NCBI GenBank assembly: GCA_963853835.1 | Contig: OY970823.1 | Span: forward strand, 50,071,808 to 50,135,807 | Direction of reading: 5' to 3' | Source of the DNA: Calendula officinalis | Taxonomy: Eukaryota; Streptophyta; Magnoliopsida; Asterales; Asteraceae | DNA: 64,000 bases | Shown here: piece by piece, positions 24,061-35,507 of the stretch | Numbering within the stretch: position 1 is the stretch's first letter | How the letters are laid out: every line of letters starts with the position of its first letter | Notes under the pieces: model-generated | Seen by the model: the letters and a program-made list of their open reading frames with translations, nothing else | Told to the model about the DNA's origin: nothing | The model's database searches: none | Translations under genes and position numbers: made by a program

Positions 24061-25167
24061 TGTGATGTAAACTTCAAAAACTACTCGCAAACATTCTGAA
24101 AGGAGGCAACACTTTTATTTTGGTAAGACTATCTGGAATGGATTACCACATCTGTGATGTGGTCGTAGGTGGCACGTAGAACACCCCCCCCCCCCCCCCC
24201 TTCATGGTTGGTTTTCGAGAAGAGATCGTGGCCACGACCACATTCAAGCACACTCGGTTGTAAGAGCAGGGGTACATTTGGTGGGACACATCCACATTTG
24301 GGTGGGCGTAGTAAATATTTTCTCCAAGTAAATATTTTCTCCAATTCGACAATCAGGAAGAGGGTGCCTCCCCCCTCACTCTCTTAATATGAACCTTGAG
24401 TCATCAAAACCTTTCTGACTCGAACTCGTACAGTCCTCCGCGACATTCGCTTCAAAAGTCGAAATTCTCGTTGTAGTTTAGCGAGTTTTGCAAAGTAAAG
24501 AGAATGCTTGAAATCAAATCCATCTTAATTCTAAATTTTAAAATAAAAATATTTCCACTTCGGACGTACCTCCGTTCCATGCTGCTTCTTTTTTTTCACT
24601 TCATGACCATAAATTATAGGTCGGTATTTCTTTCATTCCATAAAAAAAAGGCACCTCTAGACATCTAAGTATCTATGCTAAAGTGATGTGGTGTGATTTC
24701 TTATGTGGCATATGATATGTCAATAATTTTAATATGGTCGGTGATACTCACAACGACAAATTTGAACATTAGAAGATACAGTGTATATATATCCTTTTGC
24801 TTTAATCAACCATTACAAGACAATTTACCAACTTTTCGCAAGTAGATAAAAGGGCTAAACCATTGGTTTACATCCAATTTTAGCATATAAATATAATTAG
24901 ATACATCCCTTGTTAGAGCATAAGGTGTTTTAAAGTCATCAGTTCTTTAAAATAGTTTTAACACTTATGTTAAAGGTGTCCCTTTTTGTGTTAAAGTCAA
25001 AGTGTGTGTTAACGCCAAATTGGTGATATAGCAGAGCACAAACCATTTAACGCTCATCATACCAATTGTGGTAGAACTTGGGCGGAACTTTGGCGCCACC
25101 TACGGCGTGGGTTTGGCGCCACTAAAACGGGATAATTAAAAGGTTTTTAACCTGACCTTCTCTTATA
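24061..25167. other. Intergenic DNA, no gene seen
   Basis: Contains an 18-20 bp C homopolymer near 24183 and, from about 24914, a GAGCATAAGGTG end preceded by TTA. That end resembles the Tourist-like element at 25555-25878, but no mate was found. Confidence 0.4.
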
Positions 25168-25480
25168 CTTCCTCCGATTTAAATTAAGTGATACACTTTC
25201 TATATTTGGGTGTATCAAAATAAGTGGTACATTTTGAAAACTTACTTTATTTGGTAAAAAGTAGTGGGACTCACACCCACTAACTATCTACTTTAATAAA
25301 GTGAAATGACATATTTACCCTTACTTTTACTTTTAAACATCATTAACCTCACTTTATTCAAAATTTGTAGGGCCCATTCCCCACTAACTATCCAATTAAT
25401 CTAATTTAATTATCATTATCATATTTTGCCTCAAAAACTGTGAAACCAACAATGTATCACTTATTTTAAATCGGAGGAAG
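25168..25480. mobile_element. Stowaway-type MITE
   Basis: Ends CTTCCTCCGATTTAAATTAA and its inverse, with TA on both sides (25166-25167 and 25481-25482). 313 bp. It serves as the intact reference for the split copy at 18289-19931. Confidence 0.85.
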
Positions 25481-25554
25481 TAGCTACAACTTTAAGAAAA
25501 TTAACAATAATGACAAATTTGACACACTCGATGATAATATTATCTCTTTCCTAA

Positions 25555-25878
25555 GAGCACAAGGTGTGGAAGACATGTTATAGGCATGTTATATGAATTT
25601 TGGGATTATAACTTGGCTATAACTTGAGGAGAAAAAAGTGGCTCTCTGGTGTTATAGTTAAAGTGGTGCTGGGTCCCACATTTGTTATTTGGTGTATTTT
25701 GATTGGTTATATACCCCCACCCCCAACCTTCCACCCTCAGCTCCTTCCTTTGGCGAATCGTTGTGGGCATGGCGAAACTCATTTGGCGAGAAAATAATGG
25801 AAGCGGCGGTGTGGATTAACGCCGCTATAAGGTGATTTTCACCAATAACGGGGGTTTAACACCCCACACCCCATGCTC
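25555..25878. mobile_element. Tourist-like (PIF/Harbinger) MITE
   Basis: Inverted ends GAGCACAAGGTGTGG and CACACCCCATGCTC are flanked by the 3-bp duplication TAA (25552-25554 and 25879-25881). 324 bp, non-coding. Confidence 0.8.
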
Positions 25879-25881
25879 TAA

Positions 25882-26524
25882 TATTGAAAAGGTATAATTA
25901 TTTCGGCCTAAACTACCACTAAAGAAACGGTTCCGTGACACTGAAGCTTATCTTTTATCAATGTAGATGTATGGTTATTTCCGTATGTACATACATTTTG
26001 ATGTTACCAACACGCAAGTTTAATAAATGAAATTGGTGTAGGGATTTTTTTTAAATACAAAATAAACGCGAGTTATGGGTCATGGTTCAGCCCGATTGGA
26101 CCTAAGGGCCGTCTTTGCCCATGGTTTGAACCACGCACATAGACGTTACTCGTTAGAGTAAAAGTCACTTAGACCTACAAAAACGTCATATTTTAGTTAT
26201 TAACACGTTAAAAAATATGACTCTGGCAAGCTAAATGTAAATTAAATTTGATTCGAAAGTAATAATCAAAGCATAGAATATTACCTTCTCTTGTTATTAC
26301 AACTTGGTTTGTTTTGGGTTACTTTGTTAGATTCTTTTTACTTGTATATATATGGTTTTAGACATATTTGACTTTATGGGGAGTAGTTGTTTGTCGGTTT
26401 AAATTGATTGATTTGTAACTTATGCATATATGATTGTACATGAAGGATCCATGTGTGTAAAAACAACTGTAGTTATTGTGTGTACACCTAGAGGTATATG
26501 GGCTATCGCACCTTCTTGTCAAGA
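25882..26524. other. Intergenic DNA, no gene seen
   Basis: No recognisable feature. Confidence 0.5.
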
Positions 26525-26655
26525 GGCTGATTTTTATACCACATTTTTTAACATATATATTATAATAATTGTTTTATATGTTTGTATAATCTATAATAAT
26601 ACTTGCACAATGTGGTACATGCATCAAAAAATGTGGTGTACAAATTAGTTTCCAA
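26525..26655. mobile_element. Small MITE, ACACCACAT family
   Basis: Left GGCTGATTTTTATACCACAT mirrors right ATGTGGTGTACAAATTAG. Same family as 10161-10289 and 15642-15752. The target duplication is not clear. Confidence 0.5.
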
Positions 26656-28550
26656 AAGCCCCCAACCTCTCCAATGTGGTTGTGGTTGACGGTTGCAGTG
26701 GTGGAGATGATTATGACAACATAAACTTAGATTGCGAAAGGATGTTGCAATGGAAAACGTTGGTGGGAGGAAGGCTCTGATGGTCATTTGATGGATGTGG
26801 TGGTGGAAATGAAGTTTGGTAGTGGCAGTGTACGTTAGTGAAAGGGGGTTAGATAAGGTAGATCAATACCAATGACTGTCTGAAAAAAGAAGAAAAAGAA
26901 AGAAGAAAGAACAATAACGATGGTGCTGTTAACAAACAGGAAGGAAAATGTGTTTGAAAATTTTGAAATTGAATAAACTTAAGGGGGTCAATACAATGTT
27001 ATAGGGGAAATGGTATTTTTTTAGTTTGTGGCTTTGTGCTATAAAAAGGTTACAAGGCAAAAATTCATATAACTCTCTAAAACACATATCTCATAACTAT
27101 AATGTAATGTCTTTAGTTTTAAAGAAATTAAATGTAATGGGGTCGTTAAGAACTTTGTCAACGGCAGGGATGAATCTCGTCGGTAGAAAAGTACTTCATC
27201 AACCATGGCACGAAATTCATCACAACACTCGTCGGTAGCAACCTCGTCGCCCTATAGACGAGTTCTTGTAACTCTTCGTGAGTTCTATGAGGGGATTTTG
27301 TGTGTGTGTGGGGGGGGGTTAATAATTTTTAATTAAAAAATGAGTTAGTGATGAATTGTTGTTGACGCGACCTTATCAGTAATTTGTTGATAGGGACGTG
27401 ACTATTGATGATTTAGAAAACATGTCATAGTTGCGAGAAACATGAGCAGAATGGGAAAAGGAAATGATATGGAAAAAAACTCTAAAATACTCGTTCACCA
27501 CTCCAAATACTATAAAAAGATAAATACTATAAAGATGAATACAGTTGTCATTATAGGTTGTACAGCTAATAGCTATTTGACTGCTTTACCAAATCTTATC
27601 CTAATTCCCAACCATGGCTCACGCAACCATTGTTTTAAAAATACGATTAAACTATCCGAGAACCCGATTAAGTGAGGAAACAAAAAGGTAGTTGGTCGAA
27701 CGAGCCGGTTAGATTGACAGTCATAGATTAGTTAAAATCGGCTAGTTAGACATAAAAACCTAGTTAAACGGAAGAGACCGGCTTTTCTAAAAAATTAGAT
27801 GAATAAAATAAATATATGGATATTCTATTTAGTTTTGAAACTAAAAAAAATGATAAACTTAATTGAAAAATAGATTTGGAAATTTTCAATTTTTTGTTGT
27901 ACTTATTTTGAATTTTTTTTGTTTTTTTATTTGTACAACATTTATATATTTATTGCATCATATTCGACCGCCCGACTAATTTGATCCGATTGATTCAACC
28001 ATATTCAGGATATTAGTCACTCTGAGTACATTGTACATATCTTTTCCAAAATATATCTGATGTTTATATGAAAATAATCTTTGTATTTCAAATAGTTGTG
28101 TCCAACCCGAATCAATTTGAAGTTTTAGAACAATGGGCAGTAACAACCAAGGTTTTATATAATGTGAGACAGGCGTGGCGGCATGATCATAATGCGATAA
28201 ATTTATGACAAAGCCATGTCAAAGCCATGTCGAGTCGTGGCGTTTCCTAAGGCGTGACGTAATGCGATAAATTTATAAATATAAATTATACATAAACCCT
28301 TGTTATATTCGGCATATCCAATCATTGTTATAATTATTAATTATATATACATAGCTCAATTGTTTAATACGCTTAAAAAACACAACTTATTATGGGTAAA
28401 TGTGAGTCAAATTAGACATCAACATATGCAAGCCTTATGTCTGAGCCTTGGACCATGGCGTGGTAACATGGTCAAGCCTCATGTCATAGCGTGCCATAGT
28501 AATAATTAAGACGAGCCTTTTAGAACTATCTTCACAAGTCACAATCTACT
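26656..28550. other. Intergenic DNA, no gene seen
   Basis: A GT/G-rich run lies at 27299-27318. At 28160-28500 repeated GCGTGGCG/CATGGCG motifs suggest an eroded element. No supported coding region. Confidence 0.4.
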
Positions 28551-29264
28551 CAGGGGCAGTACCAGAAAATATTTTAAAGGTGGGCAAAATTATAGAGTGC
28601 AAGTCAGGTTTTTTGAGTAAAGTTTTCTTTAAGGTCAAATCGTAAACCAAATCAAATTAATTTTTGTTTGAATAAAGTTTAATCGAAAACTAAATCAGTC
28701 AAAATCATACTTCGCGTGTTAGTTAGAAAATCTTAAAATTTAGCAATATAAGAAATAGAATGCAATTTTTTGTAGTGATTGATTTCGTATATAAAGTTTT
28801 TATTTTTAATCGATATTTCGTACTCAATTTTGTAATAACGTTCAAGTAAATTATTGAAAGTGTTTGATGTGGACTAATATGTCACTAGTTAGAATGCACG
28901 TGTAATCAAATAAAGATTAAACATAATATTTTTAAATCGAGAAAAATAAGGGGAAAATAAGTCAAAAGAAAATAAAATTTTAATGGGAAATAAAGCAAAA
29001 AAACGTTAAAACAGTATAAAAGAAAAAAGAAATTATAAAAGAATCTATATGCATATAGATGAGACTTAAATTAAAAATATGTTTTAAAATAAATGAACTA
29101 ACCACTAAGCTAATATACGACTTGTATTAGTTATTGCCAATATATTATGTATATTTAGATGAGCAAATATCGTATATGAACTGACACGTAAAAAATTTAT
29201 ACTGATTGGAAAAACTTTGAGGTGGGCAGCTGCCCACCCTGCCCACCCCTTGCTACCGCCACTG
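28551..29264 (-). mobile_element. hAT-type non-autonomous element, copy 1
   Basis: Begins CAGGGGCAGTACC and ends GCTACCGCCACTG, the two being inverted versions of each other. Flanks AATCTACT and (after two extra bases) TATCTACT make a weak 8-bp duplication. It is homologous along its whole length to 29540-30271 in the opposite orientation. Confidence 0.7.
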
Positions 29265-29539
29265 GTTATCTACTTGTTCACGTAGATCAGGAATGTTTGT
29301 TAATCATCAGTTACTCAAGTAAACTTTGAATTATTAAATTACTCTACCCACGTAACTTGAAACCTTTTATCAAACTTTATTAGATAAATTATGATATACT
29401 AAAGAGTTTATAATTTAACATTGTTAAGTGATTATGTGTCTTACATGGTTATGAGTACAAGTAAGTTCTGTTGATGACAAAATAAGTGTAAATTCAGTGG
29501 GTGCGTGTATTAACTGTTAAAAAGATCTTATCATATAAC

Positions 29540-30271
29540 CAAGGGCGGTACCAAGGGGTGGGCAGGGTGGGCATCTGCCCACCCCAAAATTTTTCCGATT
29601 AGTATGTAATTTTTAAGGTCGGTTCATTTTTTTGGCTTGGTTTATCGAAATATACATAATATATGAGCGATAACTAATACACGTCATATATTAGCTCAAC
29701 GGCTAACTCATGTTTTCTGAAAATATAACATTTAGTTTAAATCCATTCCATATGCATATATATATTTTTTAAATCTTTTTTTTCTTTCCTGTTTTTAACG
29801 TTTCTTTTACTCTGTTTCCTATTAAAATCTTCTTTTTTCTTTTGATTCATTTTCCCCTAGGTTTATTTGTTTAAAAATATTATGCTTATCATTTATTTGA
29901 TCACATATATTTTTTAACCAGTGACATATTAGTTTACATCATCTATATATGAACACTTTAAAAACTTACTTGAATGTTATAACAAAACTGAATACGAATA
30001 TGAGTTAAGAACATAAACTGTGTATACAAAATCTACCAATATAAAAAATTGTAATCTATTTTTTATATTATTAAATTTTAGAATTTTTATTCTCGAATTA
30101 ATTAACACGTGAATTTGATTTTGACTAATTTAGTTTACGTTTAGACTTTCTTCAAACTAAAACTGATTTAATTTGGTTTATGATTTGACTTTAAATAAAA
30201 TACCACTCAAAAAACCGGACTTGCACTCTAAAATTTGCCCACCTTTATGATTTTGTCTGATACCGCCCCTG
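29540..30271 (+). mobile_element. hAT-type non-autonomous element, copy 2
   Basis: Exact 8-bp duplications CATATAAC flank it (29532-29539 and 30272-30279). The ends are CAAGGGCGGTACC and GATACCGCCCCTG. 732 bp without transposase. It lies head-to-head with copy 1, about 275 bp away. Confidence 0.85.
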
Positions 30272-30527
30272 CATATAACCATCAAAATATATATTGTACA
30301 TCACCAAAACTAGAATTTAAAAATATAAAACATGAAGTTGACAATGCAACTCCAACGTTTGTCAATCCCAAATCAAGCTTTTCGTACAAAACATGCTAAT
30401 AAGATAGATGCTTTAACATATTAAGACAAATGACACACTTTTGGTACCAAATTTAATTGCCAAACATTGTACACCCATTGAGCCCTAAGAATGAGCTGGA
30501 CATATTTTTCATTTTTTTGATAGAGTA

Positions 30528-30684
30528 ATGATATTGATGCTTACTTTTTGTGTCTACCTATTTGATTAAGACATTTGTAAAAATCAAGAGATGATATTAT
30601 GAAATAAAATAGTGGATTACATATATCATTTTTTAAATGAGTAGCAACATAATGTAAGAATAAAAAGTAGGCATCAATGTTATT
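30528..30684. mobile_element. Small MITE
   Basis: Left ATTGATGCTTACTTTTTGTG is mirrored by right AAAAAGTAGGCATCAAT. About 157 bp; exact ends are uncertain. Confidence 0.5.
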
Positions 30685-31429
30685 TTTCTTTGTGATATGG
30701 ACGCCTAATAAGGGCAATTTGGTAACTAAATAGGTGATAATAATGTATGTACTTTTGTCATAGATTCGTAGGTTATGTATACTATAAATGTAAGAAGGTA
30801 TATGGAGATGTGAATATGAAATGGTGAATGATGAGGTGGGTGTTTGGTTCAAACCTACACACCTCTTATGACTAGTTAGTAATTAATTTCTTAGATTGAC
30901 ATACAAAGTAGCCATTATCTTAGAGTTGTATCTTTTGTTGTGATTATAATTGGCCTCATGATTAGGTATTCGGACTTGGGTCTTAAAGTTTCAGAGGCGA
31001 TTTTTATATCATAATTTTTACTTCATTCACTATAATCATTGTTCAGTATGATTATAAAATTAACTATAAAACCTATATTATATGGTATATAAATTAAAAG
31101 TTTGTAGTGCATAAGTGATTTCCCTTTATTAAACTCAAAAGGTTAAGCAAAACACTACCAAGCTTTGAGATGTTCGATAAGTCTTATTTTGATCCTTCCT
31201 TTTTATTGCAAAAACAGGTAATAAGTTGCTACATCAAAATTGATATTATCATCGTTTGGTTTATTTAAGGTAGTAATATTGTATAAAAATTACTTCATCT
31301 GTCTCATATTAAGTGAGCATGTTATTATTTATATTTGTCTCAAATAAGCGTTCATCTCTAAAACAACCAATCATTCGATTTATAAATGGGCTAATATGAT
31401 ATATTGTAAACAGAGAAAGTACATAAATT
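30685..31429. other. AT-rich intergenic DNA, no gene seen
   Basis: No recognisable gene. Short inverted AT-rich stretches near 30990-31125 may be an eroded MITE. Confidence 0.45.
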
Positions 31430-31591
31430 CTAAAATCAACATTTATGATTACAAGGAAGCCCAACAAGAAAGTAAAATTGTAAGGATTTTATAGAAGTGT
31501 TATTTTTCATAAATCACTTTCAATAATCAAACCACTAAATAAAAATTAACATAGAAAATGACTCCAACAACTATTAGAAACTTTTAATAAT

Positions 31592-32389
31592 GGGAGTTGA
31601 TTCGTACAGAGCGTTTTTCATCCATACAGAGCAATATTGTATTAAAAGACAATCATACCCTTTCTTTCATTTTACCAAATTTTACATTTTACACCTTCCT
31701 ACTAAACTTTTTCTCTCACAATTTGCTCTTTTCTTACATATTTTCTTCATTTTTTTTTGCCAATTAATACATTTAATGCATTCCCTTTTTTCTTCTCAAA
31801 TGTAACATTCCATTCAAGTCTATCGGTGCCTTCATATGCAAATCATCTTGTATATAGTGCAATGATCATGGATCGATTTCTTAAATTATCCTTACGAATA
31901 TTTTTTTTAAGTTGTATACTTGTATATAATTCTAGAGATTGCTGGTAGATTCAGGGTCAGTTGACATATAACTGATACTAGTAGATTAAAACAATATATG
32001 CGTACGACGTTGATTATCAGAGAGAATCACAATTTAAAACATGTATGGATAGACAATACATGAACTGATATAAGAGATTGTCAAATAAAACGTAAAGTTA
32101 ATAATAATACAAAAACAAAATCGTATGACGTAAGCAAAGGAATTAAAAATTTAAAACCCATAAAAGCATTTGATGTAAACGAATCAAATTTTGAAGGTGA
32201 TCTGCGGCAGCTCTAGAGTTTTTGTTTTTTGAACGGCAATGAAGATGAGAGAAGGGGTTTTTATGCCTTAATTAATTTTTGGAAGGAAAGGGTTTGAATT
32301 GGAGGGGTAAAATGAGAGAAGGGTACAATTGTCTTTCTATAAAAAATAGCTCTGCATTTATAAAATATGCTCTGTAGGAATCAGCGCCC
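31592..32389. mobile_element. MULE-type element, longer relative of 8400-8581
   Basis: Exact 9-bp duplications TTTAATAAT (31583-31591 and 32390-32398). Ends GGGAGTTGATTCGTACAGAG and, inverted, GGGCGCTGATTCCTACAGAG. 798 bp with no transposase seen. Confidence 0.82.
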
Positions 32390-32792
32390 TTTAATAATAC
32401 AGGAGTCGATTTATGAGCATCGGGTATGATGGATCAAGTCAAAAAGTCAGGTTAGCGACACCTTAACATTACTCGATGCATATTAAAAAAATAAAATACA
32501 CATTCACATGTAACTAATTTTTACGCCTGACCCATAAAAATACCCCCTGCTCATAACACACACAAAAAATATAAATAACTCAGGCACCAACTATTTAGCG
32601 TGGAACTTTGCGCACAAGGATAGTAATATGGTGACTTGGTGTCGCAACTCAATATGAGTTGTTATGTAGGATGGCGTGAATCCTTGAGCTACCACATCCC
32701 ACTCTAAAATAGATACACCTTTTTGTTCTAAACAAATTTTTATGTAACAAATGAATTGAAAGTGATCTAATGATATTTTACCCCCTACAAAG

Positions 32793-33401
32793 TGTTGGAA
32801 ATTACAAAGATATTTACAAGTTGGCAAATTTCCTATCTATCATAAGAGTTGTGGAGCTTAATATTTTATAAGCATCTTTAAAATGTCATAACCAATGACA
32901 CTAAATGCCATAATATGTGACATAATGTTGAATTTAATTAAGAGTTACAAAACTATTGGTTTGAATGTCATTAACCTCTCCTTCAAGGCTTCAGAGCCTA
33001 TATAAACAACTTCTAGTTGTGAATTTCCACACACCAAAAATCATAAGCTCTCCTCTCATAAGCTCTCCTCTCATGATGTTGTATTTTTGATATTCATCAT
33101 GTGTTTCCAAGTAATCACTTTGTGTTATTGGTAATTCTAGTGCTGTAGAATAATACCGATAAACTGCATCAAATCCTGGGGTTCTACGATGAGGCTTGCA
33201 GCATATAGAGCGCGTAAAAACCTTAAAGGACAAAAATTACAATTACGTGCGGTTCGTTCTTCATCAACATTCAGGTTTGATTGTTTCATTTTGGTTCTTT
33301 CTTATTTATTCAGTTTAATATTGAATTATCAATATCAAATACGGTTTTAATATCGTAATTGTCTAATTATATAATCACCGAATATATAAAGAAATACAAC
33401 A
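32793..33401. mobile_element. Solo LTR
   Basis: A 609-bp block starts TGTTGG and ends CAACA. It holds a TATA-like CTATATAAAC at about 32998 followed by a repeated 15-mer (ATAAGCTCTCCTCTC twice). It interrupts the duplicated SCL28 flank exactly, between CCCTACAAAG and AATTGCTAAC. Flanking CAAAG and ATAAG may be an eroded 5-bp duplication. Confidence 0.65.
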
Positions 33402-33682
33402 ATAAGAATTGCTAACTTTATTCCAATGAGTCAATGGCATTTTTACCGCTACAAAGAGGCCATTTGATTTGTTTCGGGTTGGTCTGGGTTTAGACTCGAT
33501 CCGAATTTAAACTGAGTCCGAGTTGGCATGTATGTTTTCCTTAGTTTTGTCTAACTCGGTCCAAACCATTAGACTAATCGTGATGAAAAAAACAACTAAC
33601 TCAATCAGAAGTTCTGATTCAATCAACAACTAACTCAATTAGTAAATTGTGTTAGCAATTATCAGACGGCCTCAAATAGTTG

Positions 33683-33815
33683 TTTCACTTCAGCTGCTGA
33701 CCCAACTGTTGTTGCTGGTGTCGAAGTGCCGGTGATATCTGCCAGAGTCTACGTCGCTACCGTGTAGAGAGGCTGATCGGATATCCCGTCAGAGTAACAC
33801 CAAATTGAGGTCTGT
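33683..33815 (-). pseudogene. Duplicated SCL28 C-terminal fragment
   Basis: On the minus strand this corresponds to roughly the last 40-45 codons of SCL28 (compare 35508-35640). Matching stretches include the region encoding the Ser-Ala-Trp motif, where the real gene reads CCGTGTATAGCGGCTGATCGG and this copy reads a near-identical string with small indels. The frame is broken and the rest of the gene is absent, so it is a dead fragment of an old tandem duplication. Confidence 0.75.
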
Positions 33816-34079
33816 AGTTAGGGTTTTCGCAAGCTAGCATTTTGTAATTAGGGTTTTTGATTAGTTAAAACCCTAGCTAGTGAAATTGGGGAAATGGAGA
33901 ATGAGAACACAATAATAGATCGAATTTCCGAGCACCCTGGATTTATTCTTCACCACATTTTCTCCTTTTTCGATACTCCTACTGAGCTTGTTCGAAGTAG
34001 CTTCTTTCCCCATTTTCGATTTCAATATAGAAAAATTTAACAAAATCATAAAATCATCTGAGCTCCAGGACACTTTTTT

Positions 34080-34403
34080 CAAGTATATTATACGGGTGCC
34101 AACGATAGAGAAGCGACACCGCCGGTTGCCCCGCCGGTTGTGGCGACCGTTGGCACGGCCCCGCCGGTTGGGCGCCGGTTTAGGCCTCGCAACATGATAA
34201 TTGAGGACAACGGTCGCAACATGTGTTCACTTGAATAGACGTATATGGATAATCCGGCAAACATGCCGCAACGCTCGTGCAATGAGAGAGTTGCAACACA
34301 CGCTCGAATGACCAAAGAACTACTGGATCAAGCAATGCATCACAGACTTCGCAATGCACTAGTAGACCACATTTCGCAACTCCCACCAAATTTACGTCAA
34401 CGT
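34080..34403 (+). pseudogene. PIF/Harbinger transposase C-terminal fragment
   Basis: From an ATG at about 34194 the frame reads MIIEDNGRNMCSLE, a stop, and then RMTKELLDQAMHHRLRNALV with DHISQ before the end. This matches the tail of plant HARBI1-like nucleases (IIEDNGR...LR.ALV.H). The DDE catalytic core is absent and an in-frame TAG lies inside, so it is non-functional. GCCGGTT-rich repeats precede it. Confidence 0.5.
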
Positions 34404-34559
34404 TAATTAATGTTTTTAAATTATTTTAATTTTTTTATCCTATCGTTTTTTTTATGTTTTTAGATTATTGTAATGTTTTTTAATAAAAATATTATGTTTT
34501 TAGTTATATTTTTGTTTTAATTAAAAAGAAAGTAAATTAATTATATTTGGTAAAGTGAC

Positions 34560-35131
34560 GGAGTGTTGTTGGCATGACTACGTCAGTTTAGTGTTAGTTA
34601 GTTTGTCTGCTGATGTGGCGCTGAGTTGGCAGCAACTGACGCTGTCACCATTGGGATTTGGGAGTGAGTGGTCTTAGACGTGTGCCAACAATCGGGAAGT
34701 GGTATTTTTGACATGGGTGCGTCAGTTTAGTGTCGGTTGGAGGATGAGCTGACATGACGCTGATTTGGCAACAACTGACGGTATCAGTGACCGTCACCAT
34801 TGGAAGCAGTCTTAGACCACTCCCAACGGTTTGGCAAACTGATACCGTTAGTTGTTGCCAAATCAGCGCCACGTTAGCTCATCCTCCAACCGACACTAAA
34901 CTGACGTACCCATGCCAACAATACCACTTCCCTTTAATTTTTTTGGAACCCACATCACAAAACAGACACACACAAAATATCCCTTTAGACCCACCCACCA
35001 AACCGGCACACCCCTTCCCTCCCGTCTACAAACTGGCGAGATTGAAACCAGCGGAAAAAAGGACGAGGCGTGCCAACGGTGTGCCAACCGGCGAACCACT
35101 GGCGGTGCCAACCGACGGTGCCGTTGTGTCT
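34560..35131. repeat. Harbinger-like terminal repeats in three partial copies
   Basis: A roughly 100-bp unit holding ACGTCAGTTTAGTG and GATTTGGCAACAACT occurs near 34560-34660, 34700-34800 and, inverted, 34830-34930. TTA next to GACCACTCCCAACGG (34813-34831) and its approximate inverse near 34660-34677 fit Harbinger termini with TTA targets. Confidence 0.5.
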
Positions 35132-35199
35132 TAGTTTTTGTTGGATCTCATGTTTAGATTCTGTTTCTTGTCTGCTGATATGTTTAAAAAAGTCACATC

Positions 35200-35507
35200 A
35201 TTTCAAAATCAAAGTATTCTGATTACAAAGAAGCAGCAAGAAAATTAAAAATATAAGGAATTTCTTTTCATAAATCACTTTCGATAATCAAATAAAAATT
35301 AATAATAAAAACATTGACTCCAACAACTACTACCAAAGAATGACAACTCTGCCCTTCAAAGTTTAAACAAAAAAATATGACCCTTTTGTTCTAAACAAAT
35401 TTTCTATCTGCAACAAATGAATTAAAGAATGATCTATGACGTTTTTACCCCTACAAAGAATTGTTAACTTTATACCATTGACATTTTTACCCCTACAAAG
35501 TGTTGTT
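35200..35507 (-). other. 3' flank/UTR of SCL28 (younger copy of the duplication)
   Basis: This is the intact counterpart of the pieces at 31430-33470. It should hold the SCL28 3' UTR. No polyadenylation signal can be fixed. Confidence 0.5.

Larger units (their letters stand above)
31430..33815. repeat. Duplicated SCL28 3' region (older copy, interrupted)
   Basis: Pieces 31430-31583, about 32710-32792, 33402-33470 and 33683-33815 align in the same order with about 35200-35640, the SCL28 tail and its 3' flank. Shared strings include TTCATAAATCACTTTC and TTTTTGTTCTAAAC. Between the pieces lie a MULE-type element and a solo LTR, plus unassigned DNA. Confidence 0.75.

Noticed and set aside
24183..24201. 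C homopolymer as a functional G-quadruplex
   Set aside because: A single run of C with no spaced G-runs; likely slippage or sequencing-prone.
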